DNA from: Phaseolus vulgaris
Lineage: Eukaryota; Streptophyta; Magnoliopsida; Fabales; Fabaceae
Reading direction: 5' to 3'
DNA: 64,000 bases
Assembly: GCF_000499845.2 (NCBI RefSeq)
Contig: NC_023756.2
Location: forward strand, 40,607,393-40,671,392
The notes under the pieces were generated by a model. That model was not told the DNA's origin. It ran no database searches and saw nothing but the letters and a program-made list of their open reading frames with translations. A program made the translations under genes and the position numbers. Shown here piece after piece: positions 11,515 through 23,384 of this stretch; within the stretch, counting starts at the first letter, position 1, and the number at the start of each line of letters is the position of its first letter.

Positions 11515-13200
11515 ATGAAAAGTTTTTATTTCATAAGCAAAAACAATATATATAATGGAGGTATTTCAGGGATACATCAACCTGTATACATGGAACCAAA
11601 CACCTGCACATCTACTAAGCTTTTGAACACTAAGCTCTCAAGCGTAACATCTACCTTCTCACCCTAAAAACATAACGTACGACAACACCTCCTATACCTA
11701 AAGGGTCGTAGTCCTCCCAGAACCCCTCTCAGTTGGCAAACCTCTACCTTTTATAATTTTTAATAGATCTCATACATATTAGAGGTTCAAGACACCAGTT
11801 AGAGTAGGAAAAACATGTTGAACGTACCTTCGTAGTTACCCACGACCAGACCTTCAATTGAGACATGGTGAAAATTTCAAGATGATCAATACGTTCATTT
11901 TTAAAGATCTTCTTATTCCTTTGTTTCCACAAATCTTCTACAACTGCTATCCATACACAGGACCAAGAATGAAAGTAAATGCAGAATTACAGATAAAGCA
12001 ATCAGATATGCCAAGAAACAAAAATGTATTTAAATTGATACCAAAAAAATAATCGGTTGTTTTTGCGAATCAATCGATTATTCTTACTAGCACTTCAACA
12101 AGAACATATTTAAAATAGATTTAAAAACAGAGAGGGAGAGAGAGATTTACACACAATGTTTTTATACTGGTTCACTCATAACCTGAGCTACATCCAGTCC
12201 CAGAACAACCTCTGAATAATCCACCATGTAATTAATAATAGATTACAAAAACAAACACATCAAAAAGCCTATCTTAATACCTTCAAGACTACACTCCCTC
12301 TTTGATGTACCACCGCCACACACAGTCAGAACACCCTCTGACTTGAAATACAAAACACTTTACAGTATTCAAAAGTAAACAGAAATACAAGAATGAATAG
12401 GAAAGATTACACTTGATACAAGAAGAAAAAACACAACTCCTATTTCACTCCTTTGACCAAGGCAAAACATATAACCATCTTGCAATCTCTTTGGAAAAAA
12501 TTCTCAAGCTATTTTCTGTAATTTGATTTATGTGTTATTAATTGATATTCAAAACCCAGTTATAAGCCCACAAAAATAGTCGTTTGATTCAGTTAGACAA
12601 AGCCCAAAACAGATGCAATCAAGCCAAAATAGTTTTGATAGTTAAAACAGAATCTGTTATGTTTTTAAAAAAACAATCGATTGAAACCTCGATTCAATCG
12701 ATTGATATGGTTTTGACTTGTAAAGTCAGCCAATTTTAGATTTTCAAAAATCCAAAACACCAAGTGTAAAACAACCGATTGAAACATAGAAACAACAAGT
12801 TGTTTTTCACTTACTTTGAAACAGTTTTCTTTAAAAGATCTTGATTGTTTCAGCTTTGGATTGGACTAAGAGTGATTTAACAAAAGCCCTATAAGCAACA
12901 ACCCAACTTTAAGCATCCTTCTTGGATTTGGAATCATCAAAGCTTCATCTTCAACAAGTTTCACTTTCCTTAACCATCCGAAACTGTGAAAATGGATTTT
13001 AGGGTCCTGGTGAACCACTAATGCCAAGCCAACCCACTCATAACACTTTGACCAAATCAGCCAAGTTACCCTACAAGTGCAAAAAAGGTGGGAAGTTGTT
13101 TCCTCTTCCTCCCCACACATACAACACGTGTTACTTCCCCCTTATTCACCAAATTTACTTCAATCGCAATTTTATCCTCCAGAATTTTCCAGAACGAGAA
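11515..13200 (-). mobile_element. LINE 3' portion, split by a nested insertion
   Basis: The 3' end, with a T-run on the plus strand, is at 11515-11535. Minus-strand frame 11744-11932 (WKQRNKKIFKNERIDHLEIF, then WCLEPLICMRS) is the extreme C-terminus of an L1-type ORF2. Frame 12866-13120 (MCGEEEETTSHLFCTCRVTWLIW) carries the C-x-x-...H-x3-C pattern of the zf-RVT domain. These two parts of one protein are separated by about 920 bp of unrelated sequence (11966-12884). The paralogous structure is 35173-36960. Confidence 0.75.
11966..12884. mobile_element. Unclassified insertion nested in LINE
   Basis: AT-rich sequence with repeated AATCGATTGA / TCAATCGATT words around 12050-12080, 12670-12705 and 12775-12800. 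It sits between two halves of a LINE ORF2, so it is an insertion. The unit B copy (35610-36625) keeps more of the left end, including a TGTAGGGCTAAACAAGAG start and a G-rich tract. It may be a solo LTR of an unidentified element; no target duplication could be confirmed. Confidence 0.45.
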
Positions 13201-13344
13201 GTATTGAAGTAGTAGTTATTATTATCTTGTTGACTATAATAATAAATTTTAATGAGATATTTGTGAGCGGTAAAAGTCATCTATATTTATATGCTAGGTG
13301 TATTTGTTCAAAATATGTATACGTGAGATGATTTCAGCGTTAAA

Positions 13345-13483
13345 GATTTTTTTTTTATCAGCAAAGAATGAAATTAAATTAAGAGAGATACAAAAGGGAT
13401 ATCCAAATCCTTTTACATAAACCAAATCACATTAAAAATCTCTAAAGAGATGAACAAACACCCTAGAACCAATAGATATAAAA
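13345..13483 (-). mobile_element. 5'-truncated LINE insertion, unit A only
   Basis: A T-run followed by ATCAGCAAAGAATGAAATT and the same ~130-bp 3' terminus seen at 22370-22510. Unit B reads straight through (37105-37125: TTAAAGATATGTATGAAGCAA), giving the empty site; the AGAT at the left edge recurs at the right edge as a short target duplication. It carries no coding sequence. Confidence 0.8.
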
Positions 13484-14640
13484 AGCAATAATATTAAACA
13501 TTAATGAAGCTTCTTAGATACATGGAAGAGAGTTTTCCTAGTCAATTATTTATTATCATATTATTGAAAATTATTTAAATTTTGTTGAGTAATAGTGCAG
13601 AATCTTTACGTTGGGCTCGATAATTTTCGTAAGGTATCAATTTTGTAAAAAAAAATAAGACTGAAAGAAAGTCACTTATTTGTTCACTTATTTCTTAACA
13701 CGTGTTCCCATTATTTTCAATTCGAAGAAACACGAAGTGCTTATGGAAGTGCGTATGACTGTTCTTGATTTTGTTTTCAAATAAAGCACGCATGTAGCTT
13801 CGTTTCCAAGACATTTTAATTATTAGAAAAATCTTGATGGTTCTATGTTGTAAAAAGCTCTTAAATTCAATTTTGCTATAACTCTGCTTTTTTCTTTTTT
13901 TTTCTTTATAATCTTTTATGCAACAATATCTATTCAATCCTTTTTTTCTCTCAATTTTTTTTGTTTATATAATTATAATCATTTCCATTTTATCCGAGGT
14001 TCCACCAAATACTTTTTCTAACTCATTTCGAATAACACAATCCTTTGTATTAACTATTCCTCTCCCTTTCTTGATTTATCTATTTTAGATATAAGACATG
14101 ATTAACTTACCATTTACAATAGATACACTTTCCAGGAAAATTCTATAGCAAAAACACTGCTAAAATTTCTGAGACAAATTTTATGTCTTTGGTCTGTAAT
14201 AATGGTGTTCCTTTCCCATTTTACATCCTTTGTCACAATTCCTATTAAAGAAGTTTAAGGCAATAGACTCACTTGGAACACCAATGTGAATAAGAGAAAC
14301 ATGTCTTAGATATATGGTGTGCTATATAAACCTAAACCTAAAGAGGAGAGGGTAGTAAAATTATTGAAATGAAGGAAGCACTTAAGTCATTATTGGTAGA
14401 TAAAAGAAAACCTTCCCATAAAGAGAGAAAGAGAGACAGAGTTGACCAAATTTTAGAAAATAGAATCATAAAGATCACTTGATCAAATATTACACATAGA
14501 AATTGAGGACAACTTATAGTTACAATAGCAAAATAACAATAACATGATAAACCAAATCTACTATAACAATAGATTGTATATGGGCTGAGAATATAATCCC
14601 TTATTTTTTCTTCTAAGTTATTATGTTAATCTTTTACAGT
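13484..14640. other. 3' flank of CYP71 gene A, no other gene
   Basis: AT-rich sequence matching 40610-41594 in unit B. Blocks around 13735-13945 resemble part of the P450 upstream region (compare 16975-17260: the tgtagctt/cgttccaagaca word and the aaaagctcttaaattcaatttt word), hinting at yet another promoter-derived fragment. No protein or RNA gene recognised. Confidence 0.5.
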
Positions 14641-14646
14641 AACTTC

Positions 14647-16863
14647 TTAGGCATGATAGGATGCAATTGCTATGAGAGGAAATTTTCTATGACTGGTCAA
14701 GCCATTAGTTTCAGTCATGTTCAATGTCTGTTGCCCCACTTCTCCGCTTGGAACTTCCCAATTAAATTGGAGAACAAGGTTTGCTAGGACCAGCTCAATC
14801 ACATTCATGGCAAACATTATTCCTGGACAACCCCTCCTCCCTGCTCCAAATGGTATCACTTCAAAATCATGTCCTTTCACATCTATTGAACTATTTAAGA
14901 ATCTCTCTGGCTCAAATTGTTCAGGTTTATCCCAGTAAGAAGGATCTCTTGCAATTGCCCAAGCATTAACTATTACTTGTGTGCCAGTTGAAATGTCATA
15001 GTCCATCACTTTGGCATCTTCCATGGATTCCCTTGGAAGCAACAAGGGAGCTGGGGGATATAATCGAAAAGTTTCTTTAATCACTGCCTTCATATAATGC
15101 ATACTAGTTAAATCTTCCTCAGTTATGCGACTTCTGCCACTAACCACATTCCTTATCTCACCTTTTAGCTTCTGCATCACAGTTGGGTGCCTTAGGAGTT
15201 CTGTCATTATCCATCCTAGGATTGTGGAGCTAGTCTCAGTGCCTGCAGAAAACATATCCTGAAAGAAATACCCATCACTTGTCAATTTCATTGTCTACCT
15301 TGAATTTCCATGAACGAAAATAAACTCAACATGCATTAAGATTTTGTGCAACTAATATGTGACTTAACTTTATATTGGAAAAGTAGTGTATATGTCTTGA
15401 ACGTTGAAAAAAAATAACAAAATCTAATACAGTGTTGAGAAACTATAGAATAAGGATAGGATTAGAGTTGTGCGTGAATATCGTGAAGGATAAAAAAGAC
15501 ATACAACTTTCTATAATTGACCCTAACCTTTATTTTATTGTTATTTTTCTAGGGTTTAAATTTTAAGAAAGAAAGTAACATAATAAAATAACAATCACAT
15601 CACTCAGGTAAAAGAAAATTTTAACTTTTGAAAATATTTTTTGAGTAATAGACAACGAAATTTAACAAAAATTAAAATTACTGAAGTTTATTAAGAAGCA
15701 GAAACTTGATCTTTTTCAATAATAAAATAGATATATTCAACAAAACCCAATATCATTTAACAAATATTATAGCAATTAAAGAGATTATTTATAATATTGT
15801 ACTAATGTTAGAGGTACAAAATTAATGAGTAAACGAGTAAACCTCGGCTTTGGTTTTTAAAATAAGTAAATACGTTAACTTATGCAGGATAGCTCATTGT
15901 ATTAATCTTACGTACCAGCATTAAAGCCTTTATGGTTCTTTTATCAATGTGGAATCCCAAGGAGTTTGTCTCTTGGATCCTCAGCAAAATGTCCACCAAA
16001 TCATTCTGCTCTTCATTATCAGCACCATGCACATCATGTCCTCTCCTACTTACATGCTCATCAAGAACTTGATCAAAAAATTCATCAAGCTGTTTAGCCA
16101 CTCTCTTTGCCCTACCATACATTCCATTAACTGTTCCCAACCAATCAAGCCAAGGTATGTAGTCCCCTATAACTGAAGCACTCAACAGCTCCATCATCTC
16201 ATCCATTGGCTCCCGAAGCTTACTCCCTCCTTCTCCACTGTATCTCCTTCCGAGAGCAGCTCTACACACTATGTCATTTGCGACTGTAGTAAATAAATCA
16301 GTTAAATTCACAGGCATCGAAGAAGAACAACACTGCTTAATCTTATCCATCATTGCGGAGATTTCCTCTTCTCTCACTACACCAAAGGATTGAACCTTTT
16401 TTGCACTGAGAAGATGCAAGACAGAAATACTCCTTATCTGCCTCCAGTAGTTGCCATATGGAGCAGTTGCCACATCTTTGGAATCATACAACAAGATATC
16501 GAACATCTTACGATGTGGTCTGTTGGAAAAAACAAGGTCGTGTGTTTTCATAACCTCACGAGCTGCCTCAGCTGTGGAAACCACAAGAACTGGCACCCTT
16601 CCAAAGTGAAGTAACATTAAAGGGCCATAGGTTTGAGCAAAGGATTGGAGATTGCGATGAGTGAGGGCGCCAAGTTGGTGGAGATTTCCTATTATTGGAA
16701 GCTTTGGAGGAGATGGTGGTGAGATTTTTTTGCTCCTTGCAGAATTGAAATTGTGATTACATTTGGATAAAAGATTGATGAGAGTAGGTAAAAAGAAGAT
16801 GATTAAGGTAGCGATTGGGAGGAAAAACCAGCATGAAGAGTTTTCATGCAGAGAAGTGAACAT
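14647..16863 (-). CDS. Cytochrome P450, CYP71 family (CYP71A-like), gene A
   Basis: Join of exon 1 (16863 down to 15916) and exon 2 (15258 down to 14647), 519 residues, usual length for the family. The 657-bp intron has donor GTACGTAAG after Leu316 and acceptor TTTCTTTCAG, phase 0, at the intron position typical of A-type plant P450s. An N-terminal membrane anchor (residues ~12-32) is followed by the proline-rich hinge [12 protein letters not shown] (49-60). WRQIR (140-144) is the C-helix motif. AGTETSS (321-327) is the oxygen-binding I-helix, KETFR holds ExxR (378-381), FEPERF is at 431-436 and [10 protein letters not shown] at 453-462 gives heme ligand Cys460. All are intact. As a microsomal monooxygenase it would work with an NADPH-P450 reductase on a hydrophobic specialised metabolite; the substrate cannot be read from sequence. 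Subfamily assignment is tentative. Confidence 0.93.
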
Positions 16864-16919
16864 TGTGTCGTGTGTTTTCTTTAATTTGCTGTATAATTAA
16901 TTAGCAATGCAGAACGAGG

Positions 16920-16927
16920 TATTTATA
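16920..16927 (-). promoter_or_regulatory. TATA box of CYP71 gene A
   Basis: TATAAATA on the minus strand, about 57 nt upstream of the start codon, leaving a short leader of roughly 25-30 nt. The same box is at 44097-44104 for gene B and as TATAAATG in the gene-less promoter copies (19703-19710, 46188-46195, 55802-55809). Confidence 0.65.
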
Positions 16928-18581
16928 ATGTTTGTAAGCTAGGTGTATTTGTATACGTTTCTTAGATTTTTTTTTTTTTCAAATACAGTACGTATGTAGT
17001 TTCCGTTCCAAGATATATTTAGAGATTACGTGAATGATTTGAAAGTAGGAAAATGATACCTCTTAACACCACAGTTCATTAAATATATATCTACCTAACA
17101 ACTAATTTTTTAATAAAATATTATATAATAAAAAAATAATAATCATATATGAATGTAGTAGAATGGTTCTAGATAGTTAAAAGCTCTTAAATTCAATTTT
17201 GCTAGAACTCTGTTTTTTATTCTTTTTTTTAGTAATATCTTTTGCAACAATATCTATTCAATCCTTTTTTTTTTCTCAATTGTTTTAGTTTATATAATCA
17301 TAATCTTTTCCATTTATTCGATGTTCTATAATTTCCTGACCAGAAAGTAAAACATAAATACTTATTAAGTTTAATTTTCTTGACATGTTTGAAGAACTAG
17401 AAAAAGAAAAAGAATTAGAGAACAATGGCAATAAATAGATAAAGGTAAAACTTCCAACCATTTGCCACTAAATTAACAATACAAGTTTCTTTAATAATAT
17501 ATACAAGTTGTTTCGTTTGTTCAAAAGCCCTAAATATTGGAACCAAGACTTTTCTATAATTGCAAAGTTTACTAAAATCACAATGATTGTAAATTTTATC
17601 TACGATTCATTTGACCACATAATAAGATACGTGTTACTTCTTGCAAACCTCCACTTTATCATTTTGTATTGTTTTGCTGATAAAAAAAAATAAAAATCAT
17701 TTTGTATTGTTTTTAAGCTTTGACTATGCTATGCATGAACTTTCAGCTATTCAGCCTAATCATCTTATGATAGTGATCTGATTTGATATTATAAATGTCA
17801 ACGAGCCAATTTTTTTCTCCAAAATAAATTATTTCACTGACTTTTAAACTTAAAACTGAAAAATTGTTTATAAAGATTATAATCAAATTCTATTTATAAT
17901 TTTTCACATGTCTAATAGAAAGATGCCTTTTAAACTCATCATCAAATACTAAATTTAAATTAACTTTTGTTCTCGAACGGGTTAGGACTAAGAGAATTAT
18001 TACCTTTCTCTTTGGTTGGTCGGTCGCTTTCTACTTCTTCCCTTCACTGAATGTCTTCCTTCTCTTCTTCATTGTCCCCTTCCTTGTAAATTTCAAGTCC
18101 GGATGGTAAGTACAAAAGGCACTCCAATATTTCAGTGAGATCTTAGTATTCGGTGTTCGGTGTAATTAATGCGTGATGATGACGTACCTTTTTATCGAAA
18201 TCTATGACTATTTATATGATTATCATGGGTCTTTTGTTATTGGGTCGGATTAGGGTTTTGAATCATAATTAAGAGTGTATTACCTAATGCTTAATCGCTG
18301 TTTGATCTTGTTCATCTTCTGTTTGTCTTAATGAATCTGATCGTGTCGGTCGGCTCTAGTCGGATGTTGAGACCTCCATCTATCATTCGGATCCAATCGG
18401 TACAACTTTTGTTACAAATTAAATACACTAAAAGAAAATGATTAAATAAAATCAATTTTTGAGACAAAATATAATTAGTTGCTATATTGATTAAATTAGA
18501 TATTATTTTAGAGATTAAAAAAATTATTGATATCTAAATTTGTTTTTATTATTGATAAATAGTTTCTAAATTGGTATCTAC
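16928..18581 (-). promoter_or_regulatory. Upstream region of CYP71 gene A
   Basis: AT-rich sequence upstream of the TATA box. Positions 16864 to about 17400 are almost identical to 44041-44580 upstream of gene B. More distal parts match 19636-21050 less closely. No other gene seen; short plus-strand frames here lack domains. No specific transcription-factor site is claimed. Confidence 0.55.
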
Positions 18582-19635
18582 ACTACAATAAAAAATTGTT
18601 TTAACAGAGGTTTAATTTTACATTACCAAAGGTTAAAACCTTCGTTAAGTCATTTATCCTAGGTTGCAGTTCCTACGCTAAATCATCTATGGGGAACGTG
18701 TTACCTGGGGTGTTTTAAAACCCCTAAAAAAATCAGTATTAACCTTAGTTAAATACAATTGGTTTAAGAACCTCCATAAAATACCATGGGTTTGAGAACC
18801 TCCGTAAATACCATGGGTTTCATAGCCTCTTTAAAATATTATGGGTTTCACAACCTTTATAAAATACTATGGGTTTTAAAACCTTCGTAAAATAGTAAAA
18901 GTTTCAGAACCTCCGTAAAATATCATGAGTTTTAAAACCTCTATAAAATATCATAGGTTTCACAACTATAAACATTCATGTGCTTTATGTATTTTTTGAA
19001 TCATTTATCATTTAAGCATTTACGTGCTTTTTAACCAAAATTAATAATTTTTTCGTGCAATACTTGTTCCAATTCTCACAACCTCTAAACTAATATGAGT
19101 TTCAGAACTTCCTTAAAATAGCATAGGTTTCACAACTATAAATATTCATGTACTTCCTGTGTTTTTTTTACTTATTTATCATTTAAACATTCAAGTGTTT
19201 TTTTAACCAAAATTAATTACATTTATTGTATTTATTTATGTTTTAAAGTACTTTCTTAATGACATTAAAATGTTTTAAGTTATAAAAAAATATTTTTTAT
19301 CCACTTATATTATTATTTCGTGCAATTCTTGTTCCAATTTTTACGACCTTTATAAAATAATATATATTTAAAAATCTTTGTAAAATATCACATTATTTTA
19401 AAACTTCATAAAATATCATAACTTTCAAAACTATAATAATTCATGTGCTTATGTGTTTTGTTTATCATTTAAACATATACGTGTAACCAAAATTAATTTT
19501 ATTTATTTATTTATCTTTTATAAAGTACTTTTTAATGACAATAAAATATCATAATTTATAATAAATATTTTCTTATCAACTTGAATTATTCTTTCGTACA
19601 TGTTCCAATTTTCACAACCTCTCAGATAGTACAAG
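18582..19635. mobile_element. Truncated CACTA-like element with subterminal repeats
   Basis: Starts CACTACAATAAAAAATTG, which fits the CACTA terminal consensus. It is followed by at least eight imperfect copies of a ~31-bp word, (A)AACCTCCGTAAAATA.CATGGGTTT, between 18765 and 18960 and again near 19080-19130, like subterminal repeats of such elements. No inverted right end was found; the sequence passes into the gene-less promoter copy at about 19636. Related blocks without the CACTA end occur at 45286-46130 and 54866-55740. No transposase frame. Confidence 0.5.
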
Positions 19636-19876
19636 TCAACATTGTATTGTATTGTGTGTATCTTTAATTTGCTGTATAATTAATTAGTAATGCAGAATGA
19701 GGCATTTATAAGCATTGGAAGTCATCAGTATTTGTAAGCTAGGTGTATTTTTGTATACGTTTCTTAGATTTTTGTTTTCAAATACAGACGTATGTAGTTT
19801 CTGTTCCAAGATATTTAGAGATTACGTGAATGATTTCAAAATAGAAAAACAATACCTCTTTAATACCACACTTCAT

Positions 19877-19909
<33 letters not shown>

Positions 19910-20480
19910 CAACTATTTTTTTAATAAAATATTATATAATAATAAAATAATAATCATATGATTTTAGTAGAATGGTTCTAGATAGTAAAAAGCTCTTAAA
20001 TTCAATTTTGCTAGAACTCTGTTTTTTTTTTTATCTTTTTTCTTAGTAATATCTTTTACAACAATATCTAATTTTCTCAATTGTTTTGGTTTATATAATC
20101 ATAATATTTTCCATTTATTCGATGTTCTATAATTTCCTGAACAAAAAAGTAAAACATAAATACTTATTAAGTTTAATTTTCTTGACATGTTTGAAGAACT
20201 AGAAAAAGAAAAAGCACTAGGGAACAATGGCAATAAAAATATAAAGGTAAAAGTTCCAACCATTTGCCATTAAATTAACAATACAAGTTTTTTTAATAAT
20301 ATATATACAAGTTATTTCGTTTGTTTCGAAAACCCTAAATATTGGAGCCAAGGCTTTTCTATAATTGCTAAGTTTACTATGTACGACCCATTTGACCACG
20401 TGTTATTTCTCGCAAACCTCCACTTTATCATTTTGTATTGTTTTTTAGCTTTGAATATGAATATGCTATGCATGAACTTT
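19636..20480 (-). pseudogene. Orphan P450 upstream region (no gene attached), copy 1
   Basis: Aligns with the CYP71 upstream region at 16864-17750: the leader word TTTAATTTGCTGTATAATTAATTA, the TATA box (19703-19710), the TTTGTAAGCTAGGTGTATTT block and the distal attcaattttgctagaactctg block all recur in order. Near 19640 it even keeps AACAT, the complement of a P450-like start codon and next base. Downstream, where the P450 body should be, there is CACTA-like repeat instead. It is what remains of a lost P450 copy. A (TA)n run at 19877-19908 is an internal expansion. Confidence 0.7.
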
Positions 20481-21480
20481 CAGCTCTTCACCCTAAGATC
20501 ATCTTATGATACTGATCTTATTTGATATAATAAATGTCAACGACCCATTTTTTCTTCCCAAAATAAATTATTTCAATGACTTTTAAACTTAAAATTGAAA
20601 AATTGTTTATAAATTATATTCAAATTCTATTTATATTTTTTCACCATGTTTAATAGAAAAGATGCATTTTAAACTCCATATCAAAGACTAAACTCATATG
20701 AACTTTTGTTCTCCAACCGGTCAGGACTGAGAGAATTATTATCTTTCTCTTTGCTTGATCGGTCGTCTTCTACTTCTTCCTTTCACTGAATGTCTTTTTT
20801 CTCTTATTCACTGTCCTCTTCTTTGTAAATTCCAAGTCCAGATGGTACTTGGAAAAGACACCCCAACATTCCGGTGAGATCTTAGTATTCGATATTCGGT
20901 GTAACTAATGCGTGATGATGTCGTACCTTCTTCACGTAAATATATAACTATTTATATGATTATTATGAGTTCTTTGTTATTGTGCCGGATTAGGATTTTG
21001 GATCATAATTTAGAGTGTATTATCTAAGCTTAATGTGGGAGATTTATGCCCCAATTTATGAATTTATATCAGATTCAGATAACGAGTATCGGTCGTATTG
21101 AATTTGTGGATCTTGCATACATGTGATTAAATACATGTAAAAATACGATTGATTATGCCCCAATTTATAATTGTAAATTAATACAATTATATACAATTAC
21201 ATATATATTTGATTAATATAATATAATTACGAGATTATTGAAATGTTCAATAGTAACTAATTATCTTGTTGGCAGTTAATACTAAACCACGTTGATAAAT
21301 ATATAAAATTATATAATTATTTGAAATATAGTTGGCAAAGTTTTGATATCCAAATCTTAATGGGAAATATCTATACATTTAGTTAGTCATGAAACATTGG
21401 GTGAATGAACATTACTCACCACATTTACATGAAACCCTCTCATGTCGACACTGAGATAACCCTGGTTATTATGCATATAT
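20481..21480. other. Distal upstream and intergenic DNA, no gene
   Basis: 20481 to about 21030 matches 17750-18300 upstream of gene A. 21030-21480 is AT-rich and unique within the window. No gene seen. Confidence 0.5.
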
Positions 21481-22189
21481 CAAAATAAGATATATAGTAA
21501 TTTGGACTTATGAGAGAAATAAAAGAAAATTAATTTTTGTAATTTAAAATTAATTTATATAGAAATTAGTTTGTACAAAAGTTCTCGTACAATTTATTTA
21601 AACATTGCAACAAATTATTTAATGCAAAAAAGTTAGGCTAATTGTATAATTAAAATTTAATAAGATTAATCAAATAATGTATCCTCATTTCATCTTTATA
21701 TTGTACTCTTCTTTTTGACTTTTTTAATATTTAGGGGTATTTTTTTTTAATTTTTTGTTTATTATCGAAATGTGGTTAGTTTGGAAAAAATTACGTGATT
21801 GAGAAATCATCTAATATGACATAATTTTAGTGTGAAGAAGTCATGACACTGTGATGCGATTTTGACCATAATAAAGTCGTGTCAAGATAACTTAACTTTA
21901 GTATTAAGTACAAAGTTGTGTCAACCTTAACATGATTTTGATCAGTGATTTTTTTAGGTTACAACACAATTTTAATTTATTGATTTTTTTAATAATTTTA
22001 TTTTAACAAAAATCAAAATAATTAATTAAATTATTAATTTGATAAATTTCTCAAATTTTAAAAAAATAATTATATTTTAATTGAAAAAATAATTAAAAAA
22101 TGGTATTAAAATTTCAACCCTATTCGAACAAGTAAACTAAAATTTAGTTGCAAAAAACTAGATAAACCAAACCTACTATAACCAATAAA

Positions 22190-22370
22190 GGCTGAGGATA
22201 TACTCCCTTATATATTTTCTTAAGTTATTATGTTTATCTATAACATTAAATTCTTATGCAATTGTTATAAGAGGAATTTTTCTATGAATAGTGAACCCAA
22301 TACTTTTAATCATGTCCAATGTCTGATCCTCCACTGCTCCACTTGGCACTTTCCAATTAAATTGGTGAAT
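22190..22370 (-). pseudogene. Exon 2 tail of the relic P450
   Basis: Read on the minus strand, 22243-22370 aligns with the last ~130 nt of P450 exon 2 plus some 3' flank (compare 14595-14775): the same aattaaattgg, catgt[t/c]caatgtctg and ttctatga words occur in order, with substitutions and indels that destroy the frame. It is cut at 22371 by the 3' end of a LINE. With the relic on the other side of that LINE (27195-28641) it forms the remains of one dead P450 gene. Confidence 0.75.
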
Positions 22371-23384
22371 AAAGTTTTTTTTTTATTAGTAAAGAATGAA
22401 ATTGAATTAAGAGGGATACAAAAGAGGTATCCCAACTCTTTTACATAAACCAAACCACATTAAGAATCTCCAAGAATAAAGAGATGAACAAACACCCCAG
22501 AAGTAATAGATAGATAATGTTTGCTGCATAAGCTAGACATCCTATTTCAGCTAGCACCGTGCTCGTATTGGAATGCTATAAGCACTGCAAACTGCAGCTA
22601 CAAAACCATCAAAATACACCAAAATATTGGTTATCTCCACCACCTCATTGACATTCCTTCTACCCAGCTTGCAGTGGCACAATTATAACACTTGTCACAG
22701 AATTAATAACTTCAATGCAACATCTTCAATTCGCTCCTTTTTGGACTTCGGCTTCCCCCTGCTTGCTCCTTTTAAGCTCACTTTTATCAGAAACCAACTT
22801 CCTACTTGCCAGGGTCCATCTCGCACTTAGATTGGTTGGAGTTTACAACTTCGACTTACATCCCCCAACATGTCTGAATCCCAACCACAACCTCTACTGC
22901 TACCATCCACATGTGAGACCACTAATTGATCAACAAACACACTTAGGGATTTCCACAACAACCAAAACACCACATAAAAAACAGTTTTTGTTTCCTGCAA
23001 AAAGAACCCTGAACCAGCATACACCCTGCCTCTATTGGTATGTTATAAGACACATCAAAACAGAATCCTCCATCATGTCCTTAACATTCCTTTTGACTCC
23101 CTTGCAAACAAGCACATATGTCCTTTCCATCTTGCACCAGCTGCAGGCCGTGACAAACCCACCAACACCTCCAACCAACTATAAATCCAGTATAGGTCGT
23201 AGTCTTAAAACTCTTGGCATCTGAGAGTCCTAATTATAACTTCTAATGCAAAGCATTGGATTAAAAATCCAGTCTACAAAAGAATAAGTAAAGGAATGCA
23301 CCTTGTGCTTCATCCAAAGCCAGGATTTGAGTTGAGCCTTCTGAAACACCTCATCCGCATCTACTAGCCCTTTTTTGAATACAA

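Larger units (their letters stand above)
1..21480 (+). repeat. Segmental duplication, unit A
   Basis: This stretch is repeated in the same orientation from about 21481 onward. Shared blocks, in the same order, are the AT-rich left flank (1-1200 against 21481-22190), the P450 relic (1201-2619 against 27195-28641), a gypsy LTR, a minisatellite block, two broken LINEs, the CYP71 gene (14647-16863 against 41601-44040), its upstream region and a gene-less promoter copy (19636-20480 against 46131-46795). The copies differ by point changes, many small indels and several transposon insertions. The left boundary is unknown because the window starts inside or at the edge of the unit. The extent is read by eye and is approximate. 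Confidence 0.85.

Noticed and set aside
13695..13937. 80-aa minus-strand frame downstream of P450 A
   Set aside because: Lysine/phenylalanine-rich AT-driven frame; it overlaps sequence resembling P450 upstream DNA and is not preserved in unit B.
15880..15915. P450 exon 1 frame continuing for 11 more residues
   Set aside because: This is read-through past the splice donor; joining at Leu316 to the Asp of exon 2 restores the normal CYP71 I-helix. The same applies to 43057-43092 and to the first 11 codons of the exon 2 frames.
22715..23224. 169-aa plus-strand frame
   Set aside because: Lies in the 3' untranslated region of a minus-strand LINE and has no recognisable domain.
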